A DNA stretch of 64,000 nucleotides from DASUGC01 sp035606665 (GTDB lineage Bacteria; Acidobacteriota; Vicinamibacteria; Vicinamibacterales; SCN-69-37). The number at the start of each line of letters is the position of its first letter. Position 1 is the first letter of the stretch. This document shows, in pieces, positions 8,692-16,808 of this stretch. The notes beneath the pieces are model-generated. The model did not search any database, was not told the DNA's origin, and was given only the letters and a program-made list of their open reading frames with translations. A program made the position numbers and the translations under genes. The stretch covers positions 62,001-126,000 of the forward strand of contig DATNEY010000033.1 of NCBI GenBank assembly GCA_035606665.1, written 5' to 3'.

Positions 8692-9702
8692 GTGACGGGC
8701 GCGATGGTTGCCGCCATCTGGCTGGCTTCCGCGGTCTTTGCGTTGCAGGACGCGCCCCGCGTGCCGACGTGGCCGCGAGAGGCGGAGCAGCCGAACGCAC
8801 CCAAACCGAAGCCGGCGTCGCCAGCGGCCGCCGCGCTCATCGGCGAGTACGAGGGACCCCAGCGGCCTGACGGAACAGCGCCACGCCTGTATCTGCTCGA
8901 ACAGGACGGCCGCCTGATGTACATCATCGACCGCGGCGAGATGCGCCACGCTTCTGAAATCCGCGTGACGAAGGGAGATAACAGCCGTGGCGTCGTCATC
9001 ACGATTGACGGCGTTGGCTATGCGAAGCAGCAGGTCGGCCCTGAAGGCGGTGGCCAGCTTCGCGTTCAGCCGGTCCGTCCGGTTGCCGAGGTGCTGAAGG
9101 AGTCGATGACGGTGGCGCCGCCCGTTGAGACCGGCGACTTTCTCGCGTCGGATCTCGTGGAGCTGACGGGTCTCGATCGCACGATTCATCTCGACATTCG
9201 CTACGCGACGACCAACAACTTCCTGTCGTCGGTGTTCTACGCGCAACCGCGCGCGTTTCTGCAGCGTCCGGCCGCGGAGGCGCTGCTGCGCGTGCAGAAG
9301 CAACTGAAACCGCTCGGCTATGGCCTGCTCGTCCACGACGGCTACCGGCCCTGGTACGTGACGCGGACGTTCTGGGAGTGCACGCCGCAGGAAAAGAAGT
9401 GGCTTGTCGCCAATCCCGCCAGCGGCTCGAAGCACAATCGCGGCGCCGCGGTCGATCTGACGCTTTATGACCTGAAGACCGGCGCGGTCATTGACATGCC
9501 CAGTACCTACGACGAGAGCACACAGCGTGCCTACGCGTTCTACCCCGGCGGCACGGGTCTGCAGCGCTGGCATCGCGCGTTGCTGCGACGCGTCATGGAG
9601 GCGGAGGGTTTCACAGTGAACCCTGACGAGTGGTGGCACTTCGATTTCGGCGACTGGAAGCGTTACCGGATCGGGAACGTGGCGTTCAGTGAGATCAGGT
9701 AG
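8692..9702 (+). CDS. D-Ala-D-Ala dipeptidase-like enzyme (VanX/M15D) with extra N-terminal domain
   Basis: 336 residues from the GTG at 8692 (GAGG seven bases upstream); an ATG at 8704 is the alternative. A short hydrophobic N-terminus (MVAAIWLASAVFALQ) suggests export. The C-terminal domain has the M15D zinc site: SKHNRGAAVD (His248, Asp255) and EWWHFDF (catalytic Glu313, His316), plus DGYRP with the substrate-binding Arg219. Family members cleave D-Ala-D-Ala and serve vancomycin resistance or peptidoglycan recycling. About 130 residues ahead of the enzyme domain are not part of classical VanX and look like a beta-rich domain. No vanH/vanA genes are adjacent, so recycling is likelier. Confidence 0.87.
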   Translation: MTGAMVAAIWLASAVFALQDAPRVPTWPREAEQPNAPKPKPASPAAAALIGEYEGPQRPDGTAPRLYLLEQDGRLMYIIDRGEMRHASEIRVTKGDNSRGVVITIDGVGYAKQQVGPEGGGQLRVQPVRPVAEVLKESMTVAPPVETGDFLASDLVELTGLDRTIHLDIRYATTNNFLSSVFYAQPRAFLQRPAAEALLRVQKQLKPLGYGLLVHDGYRPWYVTRTFWECTPQEKKWLVANPASGSKHNRGAAVDLTLYDLKTGAVIDMPSTYDESTQRAYAFYPGGTGLQRWHRALLRRVMEAEGFTVNPDEWWHFDFGDWKRYRIGNVAFSEIR

Positions 9703-9711
9703 GTGACGCTG

Positions 9712-10635
9712 ATGAGCATCCGGGCGCTTCCGGCTACGGCGACGATCGCTGTCGCCGCCTTCCTGACCGCGTGCAGCGGAAGCAAGTCGAGTCCGACGCC
9801 CACGCCGACGCCTGCGCCGCCGGTGCCGGTCACGTTCCCGTCAGGTCTCTCGTCTAGCGTGCTGCAGATGCTGAACGGTCTGCAGTCCTACATGACGTCT
9901 GTCCTCGCTGAGAATCAGTCGCTCCTACCGAATAACCCGCAGAGCCAGACATACATCCAGGCCAAGATTGCGGCGCTTCAGCAGCCGTCGCTCTATGCGG
10001 ACATCGTCAATGGCCGTCGCTGGAACGAAGGGCAGGCCGCCTCATCCATCGGGCCGGCCGTGCCAGTGGCGACCGTGTTCATGCTCGAGTCGATGCGAAG
10101 CGAGTCTGGCGACGCAGTCCGAGTCATCGAGGCGGCCCTGCCGTTGCTCGAAACCTTCTTCAATGTGCGATTCCCGACCGCCAATGTGCGCATCTGGTAC
10201 GGATTCAAGGTCGGCAACAGCGGGGGAGGCGGCCAGATCTACACGGAAGATCGGACGACGTACGTGACGCGGACGACTGCGTCGCGCAAACCGCACGACG
10301 CGATCATGATGCACGAGCTGTCGCACACGTACATGTCCAATGAGTGCTTCAATCAGTTCCTCGAGTTCTACGTCTTCAACCTCATCGCGACCGGCTCGAC
10401 GGACTTCAGCCGCTGGACGTATACGCAGAACAGTCTGCCGGGCGTTGACGCGCTCTTCGACATCTACAAACTCATTGGTCCTGACGCGATGCGCGATGCG
10501 TATCGCGCCGTCTACCCGCTTCGCCCACCCTACGGATCGCCGCTGTCGCAGGCGGTGATTCAGGCGTTCCTCAGCGCCGTGCCGCAACAACATCAGGCCA
10601 CGGTCAGCACGAAGCTGGCGATCGTAAACTTCTGA
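9712..10635 (+). CDS. Putative zinc-metallopeptidase lipoprotein
   Basis: 307 residues from ATG 9712 (GTG at 9703 is also in frame). The lipobox FLTAC puts the lipidated Cys at residue 21, followed by a Pro/Thr linker. Residues 201-205 are HELSH within MMHELSHTYMSNE, a zinc-protease active-site motif, and Glu218 is a possible third ligand. I do not recognise a named family. It starts nine bases after the VanX-like gene and probably shares its transcript. Role unknown: a cell-envelope hydrolase or an inactive relative. Confidence 0.75.
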   Translation: MSIRALPATATIAVAAFLTACSGSKSSPTPTPTPAPPVPVTFPSGLSSSVLQMLNGLQSYMTSVLAENQSLLPNNPQSQTYIQAKIAALQQPSLYADIVNGRRWNEGQAASSIGPAVPVATVFMLESMRSESGDAVRVIEAALPLLETFFNVRFPTANVRIWYGFKVGNSGGGGQIYTEDRTTYVTRTTASRKPHDAIMMHELSHTYMSNECFNQFLEFYVFNLIATGSTDFSRWTYTQNSLPGVDALFDIYKLIGPDAMRDAYRAVYPLRPPYGSPLSQAVIQAFLSAVPQQHQATVSTKLAIVNF

Positions 10636-10646
10636 GCACTCCGCAC

Positions 10647-11465
10647 TCAGTTCCGCTTTCTCATCAGCGCCACCAACGGCACCGCCGACGCCGCCGCCGC
10701 GAGCAGGTGCTTGAGCGTGTGTCCGCTCCAGAATCCCGTCAGGTCATAAATCGCGGCATCCTGTATCTCGCAGACTTTTGCGACGACGTAGAGAACCCAT
10801 GCCGCCAGGAAGTACATCGACGGCACGAGGCTTCCCCGCGACAGAAGGGCGAGGATCGGAATCAGGATCACAGGCACGAACTGAACAAGCGCGTACGGAC
10901 GGAGATCACCGTGGCCACGGGATTCCGTCCAGGCCCAATAGACGACGCTCGCGAGGCCGGCGACGACCATGGGGACGAGCATCCGCCGGCCGGTCTTCGC
11001 GCTCACGAGCTCCGCAATGACGATGGAGAAGAACGACGTGAGGATCAGACTGAACGCGAGCCGGTCCCACACGAGGGTGGCATTCGATGGGATCGCGTGG
11101 TAGTAAGCCGAGCCGAAGCACGTGAGGAACTCGCCCGCGAACAGCACCGTCCACATCGCCTGCACGGCCGTGCCGGCCAGGAGTCGCGCGGTCCGCTGAC
11201 GCGTGATCCACCAGAATCCGAGCAGGCCGATGCCGGCGAAGGGCAGATTCGATACGACGTTCCAGAAGTGGGGAATGCCGGCGATCGTGCGGGCGTCGGC
11301 GTAGCGGTGGTACTCGAGTGGCTGCGCGATGGGGCCGTAGGCCACCAGGAATACCACGGCGAGGCCGGTTACTCCGATGATCGCGGCCAGGGAGCGCTGA
11401 AGCGGAGGCGCGGTCGTCACCAAGCCATCATCGACCGAAACGTCGTTCGCCAGACGACCCCTCAC
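10647..11465 (-). CDS. Ceramidase-like (CREST superfamily) seven-helix membrane protein
   Basis: 272 residues from a GTG start, with about seven hydrophobic segments. It carries the CREST-type metal-site pattern: GSAYYHAIPS followed by an Asp in WDRLAF, and near the end SGHTLKHLLAA with two His. In alkaline ceramidases, PAQR receptors and related membrane hydrolases these residues bind zinc for amide or ester hydrolysis. The bacterial substrate is unknown. It converges with the lipoprotein gene (11 bp apart) and is divergent from the TRAP permease (45 bp between starts). Confidence 0.78.
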   Translation of the reverse strand: MRGRLANDVSVDDGLVTTAPPLQRSLAAIIGVTGLAVVFLVAYGPIAQPLEYHRYADARTIAGIPHFWNVVSNLPFAGIGLLGFWWITRQRTARLLAGTAVQAMWTVLFAGEFLTCFGSAYYHAIPSNATLVWDRLAFSLILTSFFSIVIAELVSAKTGRRMLVPMVVAGLASVVYWAWTESRGHGDLRPYALVQFVPVILIPILALLSRGSLVPSMYFLAAWVLYVVAKVCEIQDAAIYDLTGFWSGHTLKHLLAAAASAVPLVALMRKRN

Positions 11466-11510
11466 GCCTTCTCAACGTTTCTCAGAATCCAGTGAATAAT
11501 CACGGGGCCA

Positions 11511-13406
11511 GTGTCGTCCGTTTTCTGTTTCCTGCTGAGCACCCTCTCCCTGGTCTGGGTGCTGGTCGTCATCAGTCCGCAGACGTATCGACCGCTCATG
11601 CTCCTGATCGGCGCGTGGGCGATCTTCCGTACGTTTCCCACGAAGGGGCGCTACGGTCCCGCGATCGACACGCTCTGCGTGATCGCGGCGCTGTTCGGGC
11701 TCGGCTGGCCGCTGGCGCAGGGCGAGGCCTTTCTCTATCGCGCGGCGAATCCAACAGGCGGCGACATGCTCGCGGGCCTTGCGGCCATCGCCGTCGTCCT
11801 CGAGATCACCCGACGGACCACCGGCTGGATTCTGCCGATCTCCGGCCTGGCGTTTCTGGGATACGCGATCGCGGGTCCGTGGCTCCCGTCGATCGGCCTG
11901 ACCGGCATCGCGCATCGCGGTTACGACCTGCCGCGGCTCGTCGGCAATCTCTACATGACACTCGAGGGCATCTACGGCGTGCCGCTCGACGTCGCCGCGA
12001 GTTACATCATTCTGTTCAGCATCTACGGGGCGGTCCTCGAAAAGTCCGGAGCGGGGCAGTTCTTCCTGGACTTTGCGATGAGCCTCTCGAGGCGCGGCAA
12101 CCCCGCGAAGTCCGCGGGCCGATCGGTGACGCTCGCGGGGTTTCTACTCGGCACGGTCTCGGGCAGCGGCGTCGCCACCACCGTCACGCTGGGATCGGTC
12201 GCCTGGCCGGTGATGCGGCGCGTTGGATTCGCCGCCGACACTGCCGGCGCGATGCTGGCGGCGTCGGGCATCGGCGCATTGCTCTCGCCTCCAACGCTCG
12301 GCGCCGCGGCCTTCCTGATCGCGGAGTACCTGCGGATTTCTTACCTTGATGTTCTGGTGATGGCCACCATACCGACCGCACTGTATTACCTGTCTATCGC
12401 CCTCATGATCGAAGGCGAGAGCGCGGTCGCGGTCGGTTCAGGGCGCCGGGTTCAGGGTTCCGCGTTCGCCTCCGCGGTTCCGGGTTCACCTCAACAGGGA
12501 ACCGAGAACCCTGAACCGGGCGCGCGAACCAGGAACCCTGAACCCGGCGCCCTGAACCGCTATCTACACTTCGCGTCTCTGGTCCTTGTCGCGGTCCTGA
12601 TGGCGTCGGGCATGACCCCGTTTCGTGCTGTGTTCTGGTCAACCCTCGGTGCCGTCGCCGTGAGCTTTGTCATGTCCCGAGAGTGGTGGCTGACGCCGCG
12701 GCGGCTGGCCGAGGCGCTCGTCTCGGGCGGCCACGATGTGCTGTCAGTCATCGCCACAACCGCTGTCGCCGGCATCATCGTCGGCGTGGTGACGCTGACG
12801 GGCCTCGGCCTCAAGGCCGCCGGCCTGATTGTCGGGATGGCCGGAGGGTCATTGACCCTTACCGTCGTCTTCGCGGCGCTGGCGGTGTGGATTCTCGGTC
12901 TCGCGGTGCCCGTGACCGCGTCTTACATCATCTCGGCGGTGATGGTCGTGCCCGCGCTGACCACCGTGGGCGTCGCGCCGGCGGCGGCGCACATGTTCAT
13001 CTTCTATTACGCAGTGCTGTCGGAAGTGAGCCCGCCAACGGCCCTCGCCCCATTCGCGGCAGCCGCGCTGACGGGTGGCCGGCCCTTCCGCACAATGATG
13101 CTTACCTGGAAGTACACGCTGCCGGCTTTCCTTGTCCCGTTCGCGTTCACGCTCGATCCACGTGGTCTCGGCCTGCTCCTGCAGGGCTCCTGGTGGGACA
13201 TCGTCAGCAGCGGAACAACGGCGGCGGTCGGAGTGGCCGGGCTCGCGATGGGCGTCGGCGGGTGGTGGGCCGGCGGTGCACCGGCCTGGGTTCGCGTTCT
13301 CGCGACGCTCGGCGGCTTGCTGCTCTTTCATCCTGCGCCAATGGCCGACATTCTGGGGTTCATTGGCCTGGGGGTGGCAGCGGCCGGCGCCCGCATCCGG
13401 CGGTAA
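11511..13406 (+). CDS. TRAP transporter fused permease (4TM/12TM), TAXI type
   Basis: 631 residues from a GTG start, nearly all hydrophobic. The N-terminal small-subunit-like part runs into a DctM-like part with GTVSGSGVATTVTLGSVA and GIGALLSPPTLGAAAF, typical of fused TAXI permeases, and later VSPPTALAPFAAAA. With the binding lipoprotein at 7654 it would form a sodium-coupled importer. Residues 309-350 are a polar, Pro/Gly/Glu-rich insert encoded by a repeat element (12435-12558) that sits between two membrane segments. The frame stays open, so the protein may be functional with a longer loop. Confidence 0.92.
   Translation: MSSVFCFLLSTLSLVWVLVVISPQTYRPLMLLIGAWAIFRTFPTKGRYGPAIDTLCVIAALFGLGWPLAQGEAFLYRAANPTGGDMLAGLAAIAVVLEITRRTTGWILPISGLAFLGYAIAGPWLPSIGLTGIAHRGYDLPRLVGNLYMTLEGIYGVPLDVAASYIILFSIYGAVLEKSGAGQFFLDFAMSLSRRGNPAKSAGRSVTLAGFLLGTVSGSGVATTVTLGSVAWPVMRRVGFAADTAGAMLAASGIGALLSPPTLGAAAFLIAEYLRISYLDVLVMATIPTALYYLSIALMIEGESAVAVGSGRRVQGSAFASAVPGSPQQGTENPEPGARTRNPEPGALNRYLHFASLVLVAVLMASGMTPFRAVFWSTLGAVAVSFVMSREWWLTPRRLAEALVSGGHDVLSVIATTAVAGIIVGVVTLTGLGLKAAGLIVGMAGGSLTLTVVFAALAVWILGLAVPVTASYIISAVMVVPALTTVGVAPAAAHMFIFYYAVLSEVSPPTALAPFAAAALTGGRPFRTMMLTWKYTLPAFLVPFAFTLDPRGLGLLLQGSWWDIVSSGTTAAVGVAGLAMGVGGWWAGGAPAWVRVLATLGGLLLFHPAPMADILGFIGLGVAAAGARIRR
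12435..12558. repeat. GGTTCAGGG inverted-repeat element inside the TRAP permease gene
   Basis: The element starts GGTTCAGGGCGCCGGGTTCA and ends with the inverted form (GGAACCCTGAACCCGGCGCC, then CTGAACC). At 12459-12478 it holds one inverted copy of the 20-bp unit that is tandemly repeated at 521-680. It is translated in frame without a stop. No target-site duplication is evident. Confidence 0.88.
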
Positions 13407-13496
13407 ACCGGCGCGTTTCTGGACGTAGCGCCGCCCGGCGCACCGTCGTATTTCTGCTATCGTTTAGCGGCTCCCGAGCCCTGCGATCGCGTGAGT

Positions 13497-13590
13497 GAGC
13501 AGCGCGAACGAACCACGCGAACGGAGTGGGGCAATGGGGTCCCCGCGAGTGAGCGTGTCGGGAGTCCGAGGGCAAAGCCCTCGGACCAAT
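13497..13590. repeat. REP-like element, family 'CGCGAACGGAGTGGGG', copy 1
   Basis: About 94 bp of palindromic sequence lie in the 207-bp gap before the first M14 gene. The core CGCGAACGGAGTGGGG, then GGGGTCCCCGCGAGTGAGCG, then the hairpin GTCCGAGGGCAAAGCCCTCGGAC. A homologous element of the same length lies at 23374-23472. Nothing else is seen in the gap except the ribosome site of the next gene. Confidence 0.88.
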
Positions 13591-13613
13591 AAATGTTCCC
13601 GGAGGATCGAGTA

Positions 13614-16589
13614 ATGAACAAGATGAAGCGTCACGTGCTTGCGGCCGCAGCCCTGGCGGTCGTTGGCGTGGGACTCGTTACGTTTGCCCAGGCGCCCGTC
13701 TCGGCGCAGCGACCTGAGGCCGCATTCACCGTCGACGCCAAGATCACCACGCCCAAACAGGAGTGGGGACACAACGTCGGCGACGACTACTTCCTCGCCA
13801 ACTACCAGCAGCTGATGGCGTACTGGAAGAAGCTCGACGCCCAATCCGACAGGATTCAGGTGATCGAGATCGGCCAGACGGCGATGAAGAAGCCGCAGTT
13901 GATGGCCATCATCACGTCGCCCGCCAATCACAAGAACCTCGCGCGCTACAAGGAAATCTCGCGCCGGCTCTCGCTGGCCGAGGGCCTGACCGACGATCAG
14001 GCGCGCGCCCTCGCGAAGGAAGGCAAGTCGGTGATCTGGATCGACGGCGGCCTGCACGCGAGCGAAGTGCTTGGCGCCCAGCAGTTGCTCGAGACGGTCT
14101 ATCAGCTCGTCGCCCGGACGGACGAGGAGACGATGCGTTTCCTGAACGACGCCATCATCCTGTGCGTGCCGGCGAACCCGGATGGCATGGACCTCGTGTC
14201 CGACGCTTACATGAAGTACACAGGCACGACCGGCGGCCATCCCGGGCTCTACAACTACTACGCGGGCCACGACAACAACCGCGACTCGTACATGAACGCG
14301 CTGCCGGAAACCACGAACATGAGCAAGCAGATGTATCGCGAGTGGTTCCCGCAGATCATGTACAACCATCATCAGGCGGGCCCCGGCGGATCGGTGATGT
14401 TCGCCCCGCCGTTCCGCGACCCGCACAACTTCAACTTCCATCCGATGACGCCGGCGAACGTGGATCTGATCGGCTCGATCATGGCCGCGCGCTTCATCGA
14501 AGAAGGCAAGCCTGGCGTGGTCTCGCGCAAGGGCGCCTCGTACTCGACGTGGTGGAACGGCGGGCTGCGGACGACGGCCTACTTCCACAACCAGATCGGC
14601 ATCCTGACGGAGACGATCGGCAATCCGACGCCGGGCAGCATCACCTGGAACCCGACCTTCGGCGTGTCGAACTCGAGCTCGTGGTGGGGCATCACGCCGC
14701 AGCAGGTCTGGCACTTCCGGCAGTCGATCGACTACTCGATCACCGCCAATCGCGCGGTCCTGGATTTCGCGTCGCGTTACCGTGAGACCAACCTCTACCG
14801 CATCTACCAGATGGGCAAGGACGAGATTCAGTGGGGCAATGAAGACCACTGGACGTTCACGCCGCATCGGGTGGAGAAGGTGCGTGCCGCGATTGCCGGC
14901 GCCGCGCCGGCGGCTGGCGCGGGCGGCGCCGGCGGTGGCCGCGGTGCCGGCGGTGGTGGCGGCGGCGGACGCGGAGGCGGCGGGGGAGTCAACGGCAATG
15001 CCCTCTATGCCGCATACACGACGAAGGAAAACCGCGATCCGCGAGGCTTCATCATGCCGAGCGATGCGCCGGACTTCGGCAACTCCGTCCGGTTTGTCAA
15101 TGCCCTCTTCAAGTCGGGCATCACGATCCACCGCGCGACGGCAGCATTCACTGTGGCGGGCAAGCAGTACCCCGTCAACTCCCTGATCGTGAAGTCGGCC
15201 CAGGCGTTCCGTCCCCACGTGATGGATATGTTCGAGCCGCAGGATCACCCGGACGACATCCCGTACCCCGGTGCGCCTCCGACTCGTCCCTACGATGTCG
15301 CCGGGTACACGCTCGCGTTCCAGATGGGCGTACAGTTCGATCGCATCCTCGACGGCTTCGACGGCCCGTTCGAGAAGCTCACGGACTTCGCGAAGGTTCC
15401 GGCGGGAACCATCCGTGGTGCGCAGACCGCCGCCGGCTATTACTTCAGCCATAAGTCCACGGACAGCTTCATCGCGATCAACCGCTTGCTCGCGGCCGGC
15501 GAAGACGTGTCCTGGCTGGCTGACGGCCCGATGGGGCCCGGCACGTTCTTCGTCGCGAACAAACCGACAACGCGCGCAGCGCTTCAGAAGATCGCGACGG
15601 ATCTGGGCGTGAGCTTCGACAGCGCGGTCACAGCGCCGACAGGCACGATGTCGAAGCTGCGTAAGCTCCGCATCGGCCTCTACGACACGTACTCGGGAAC
15701 GATGCCGTCGGGCTGGACGCGTCTGCTGCTCGAGAATTTCGAGTTCCCGTACGAGACCGTCTATCCGCCGATGCTCGACGCCGGTAACCTGCGCGCGAAG
15801 TACGACGTGCTCATCTTTAATGATGGCGGCCTGATTGGTGCGGGCGGCGCGGGTGGTGGGCGTGGCGGTGGCGGCGGTGCCGGCGGCGACGCGCCGCCAG
15901 CAGGTGGTGATCCGGCGGCCGCCGGTCGAGCCGGCGGAGCTGGTGGTGGCCGAGGTGGCGGAGCGGGGGGCCAGGGTGGCCGTGGCGCGGGCGCGGGTCA
16001 GAAGGCGCCCGGTGACGACCGTCCGGCGTTCATCGACTATCCCGAAGAGTTCACGAAGCGCCGCGGCAACATGTCGGCCGCGACGATGGAGAAGATCAAG
16101 CAGTTCGTGGACGAGGGCGGGACGGTAGTCGCGATCGGCGCCGCAGCGACACCCGCGGTGCAGATGTTCAAGCTGCCGCTGAAGCAGGACACGATGGCCA
16201 TGTCCAGCAACGAGTACTACGTGCCCGGGTCGGTGCTCCGCGTGGCTGTGGATCCGAAGAACCCGCTCGCGCACGGCTACGGCGATCAGGCGGACATCTT
16301 CTTCGACAACAGCCCGGTGTTCCGTCCCGACGCCACGGCCGGCGGGCCCGGCGTGACGATGCGGACGGTCGCATGGTTCAACAGCCCCGAGCCGCTTCGA
16401 AGCGGTTGGGCGTGGGGTCAGAAGGTGCTCGACAAGGGCATCCAGATCGTCGAAGCGAACGTCAACAAGGGCCGTGTCTTCGTATTCGGCAACGAGCTGA
16501 TCTTCCGCACGCAGCCGCACGGCAATTACAAGTTCTTCTTCAACGGCATGTATCTGTCGGTGGCACCGGAAATGACGGGCGGCAGGTAG
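13614..16589 (+). CDS. Secreted M14-family zinc carboxypeptidase, paralog 1
   Basis: 991 residues from ATG 13614 (GGAGG eight bases upstream) with a signal peptide ending near VSAQ. The M14 catalytic domain shows HASE (His148, Glu151), the Arg in NNRD, a later ligand in MYNHHQ (about 252-253) and the catalytic Glu in LTETIG (about 334). Two long Gly/Arg/Ala-rich stretches (roughly residues 435-465 and 742-800) separate the catalytic region, a middle region and a C-terminal domain containing a Gly-rich turn AIGAAATPAV. It is about three times the size of pancreatic-type enzymes, as in the large M14 proteins of some Gram-negatives. Tandem with paralog 2, probably by duplication. Confidence 0.9.
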   Translation: MNKMKRHVLAAAALAVVGVGLVTFAQAPVSAQRPEAAFTVDAKITTPKQEWGHNVGDDYFLANYQQLMAYWKKLDAQSDRIQVIEIGQTAMKKPQLMAIITSPANHKNLARYKEISRRLSLAEGLTDDQARALAKEGKSVIWIDGGLHASEVLGAQQLLETVYQLVARTDEETMRFLNDAIILCVPANPDGMDLVSDAYMKYTGTTGGHPGLYNYYAGHDNNRDSYMNALPETTNMSKQMYREWFPQIMYNHHQAGPGGSVMFAPPFRDPHNFNFHPMTPANVDLIGSIMAARFIEEGKPGVVSRKGASYSTWWNGGLRTTAYFHNQIGILTETIGNPTPGSITWNPTFGVSNSSSWWGITPQQVWHFRQSIDYSITANRAVLDFASRYRETNLYRIYQMGKDEIQWGNEDHWTFTPHRVEKVRAAIAGAAPAAGAGGAGGGRGAGGGGGGGRGGGGGVNGNALYAAYTTKENRDPRGFIMPSDAPDFGNSVRFVNALFKSGITIHRATAAFTVAGKQYPVNSLIVKSAQAFRPHVMDMFEPQDHPDDIPYPGAPPTRPYDVAGYTLAFQMGVQFDRILDGFDGPFEKLTDFAKVPAGTIRGAQTAAGYYFSHKSTDSFIAINRLLAAGEDVSWLADGPMGPGTFFVANKPTTRAALQKIATDLGVSFDSAVTAPTGTMSKLRKLRIGLYDTYSGTMPSGWTRLLLENFEFPYETVYPPMLDAGNLRAKYDVLIFNDGGLIGAGGAGGGRGGGGGAGGDAPPAGGDPAAAGRAGGAGGGRGGGAGGQGGRGAGAGQKAPGDDRPAFIDYPEEFTKRRGNMSAATMEKIKQFVDEGGTVVAIGAAATPAVQMFKLPLKQDTMAMSSNEYYVPGSVLRVAVDPKNPLAHGYGDQADIFFDNSPVFRPDATAGGPGVTMRTVAWFNSPEPLRSGWAWGQKVLDKGIQIVEANVNKGRVFVFGNELIFRTQPHGNYKFFFNGMYLSVAPEMTGGR

Positions 16590-16597
16590 CTCTCCTG

Positions 16598-16775
16598 TCG
16601 TTCCACACGGAGAACACAGAGTCGGTTGGCCGAGCGTCGCCTGGCGGCTGAGCCGCCAGGCGGCCCATGGCCGGTGAGCAACGCGCGAAAAGGCGAGCAA
16701 GACATCCCGGCGATTTTCTTGAGGATGTCTTGGTCGCCTTTTCCGTGTAATCCTTCGTGGTCTCAGTGTGAAAGA
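16598..16775. repeat. Composite palindromic repeat between the two M14 genes
   Basis: The 219-bp gap holds nested structures: outer TTCCACACGGAGAACACAGAG facing CTCAGTGTGAAA, an 11-bp perfect hairpin at 16638-16662 (CGCCTGGCGGC/TGA/GCCGCCAGGCG), and a 20-bp hairpin at 16688-16742. No gene fits here. Confidence 0.85.
16688..16742 (+). terminator. Probable hairpin terminator after the first M14 gene
   Basis: Left arm 16688-16707 and right arm 16723-16742 pair over 20 bp with one mismatch, separated by a 15-base loop. The right arm ends in TTTT. It is in the right place to end transcription of the first M14 gene, but it also forms part of the composite repeat. Confidence 0.5.
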
Positions 16776-16808
16776 CGAGCATCGCGACGTTTGAGGTTCT
16801 TGACAATC

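Noticed and set aside
8692..9702. Vancomycin resistance cluster
   Set aside because: The VanX-like enzyme has no vanH, vanA or vanRS neighbours. A ligase-like gene lies 16 kb away and is not linked.
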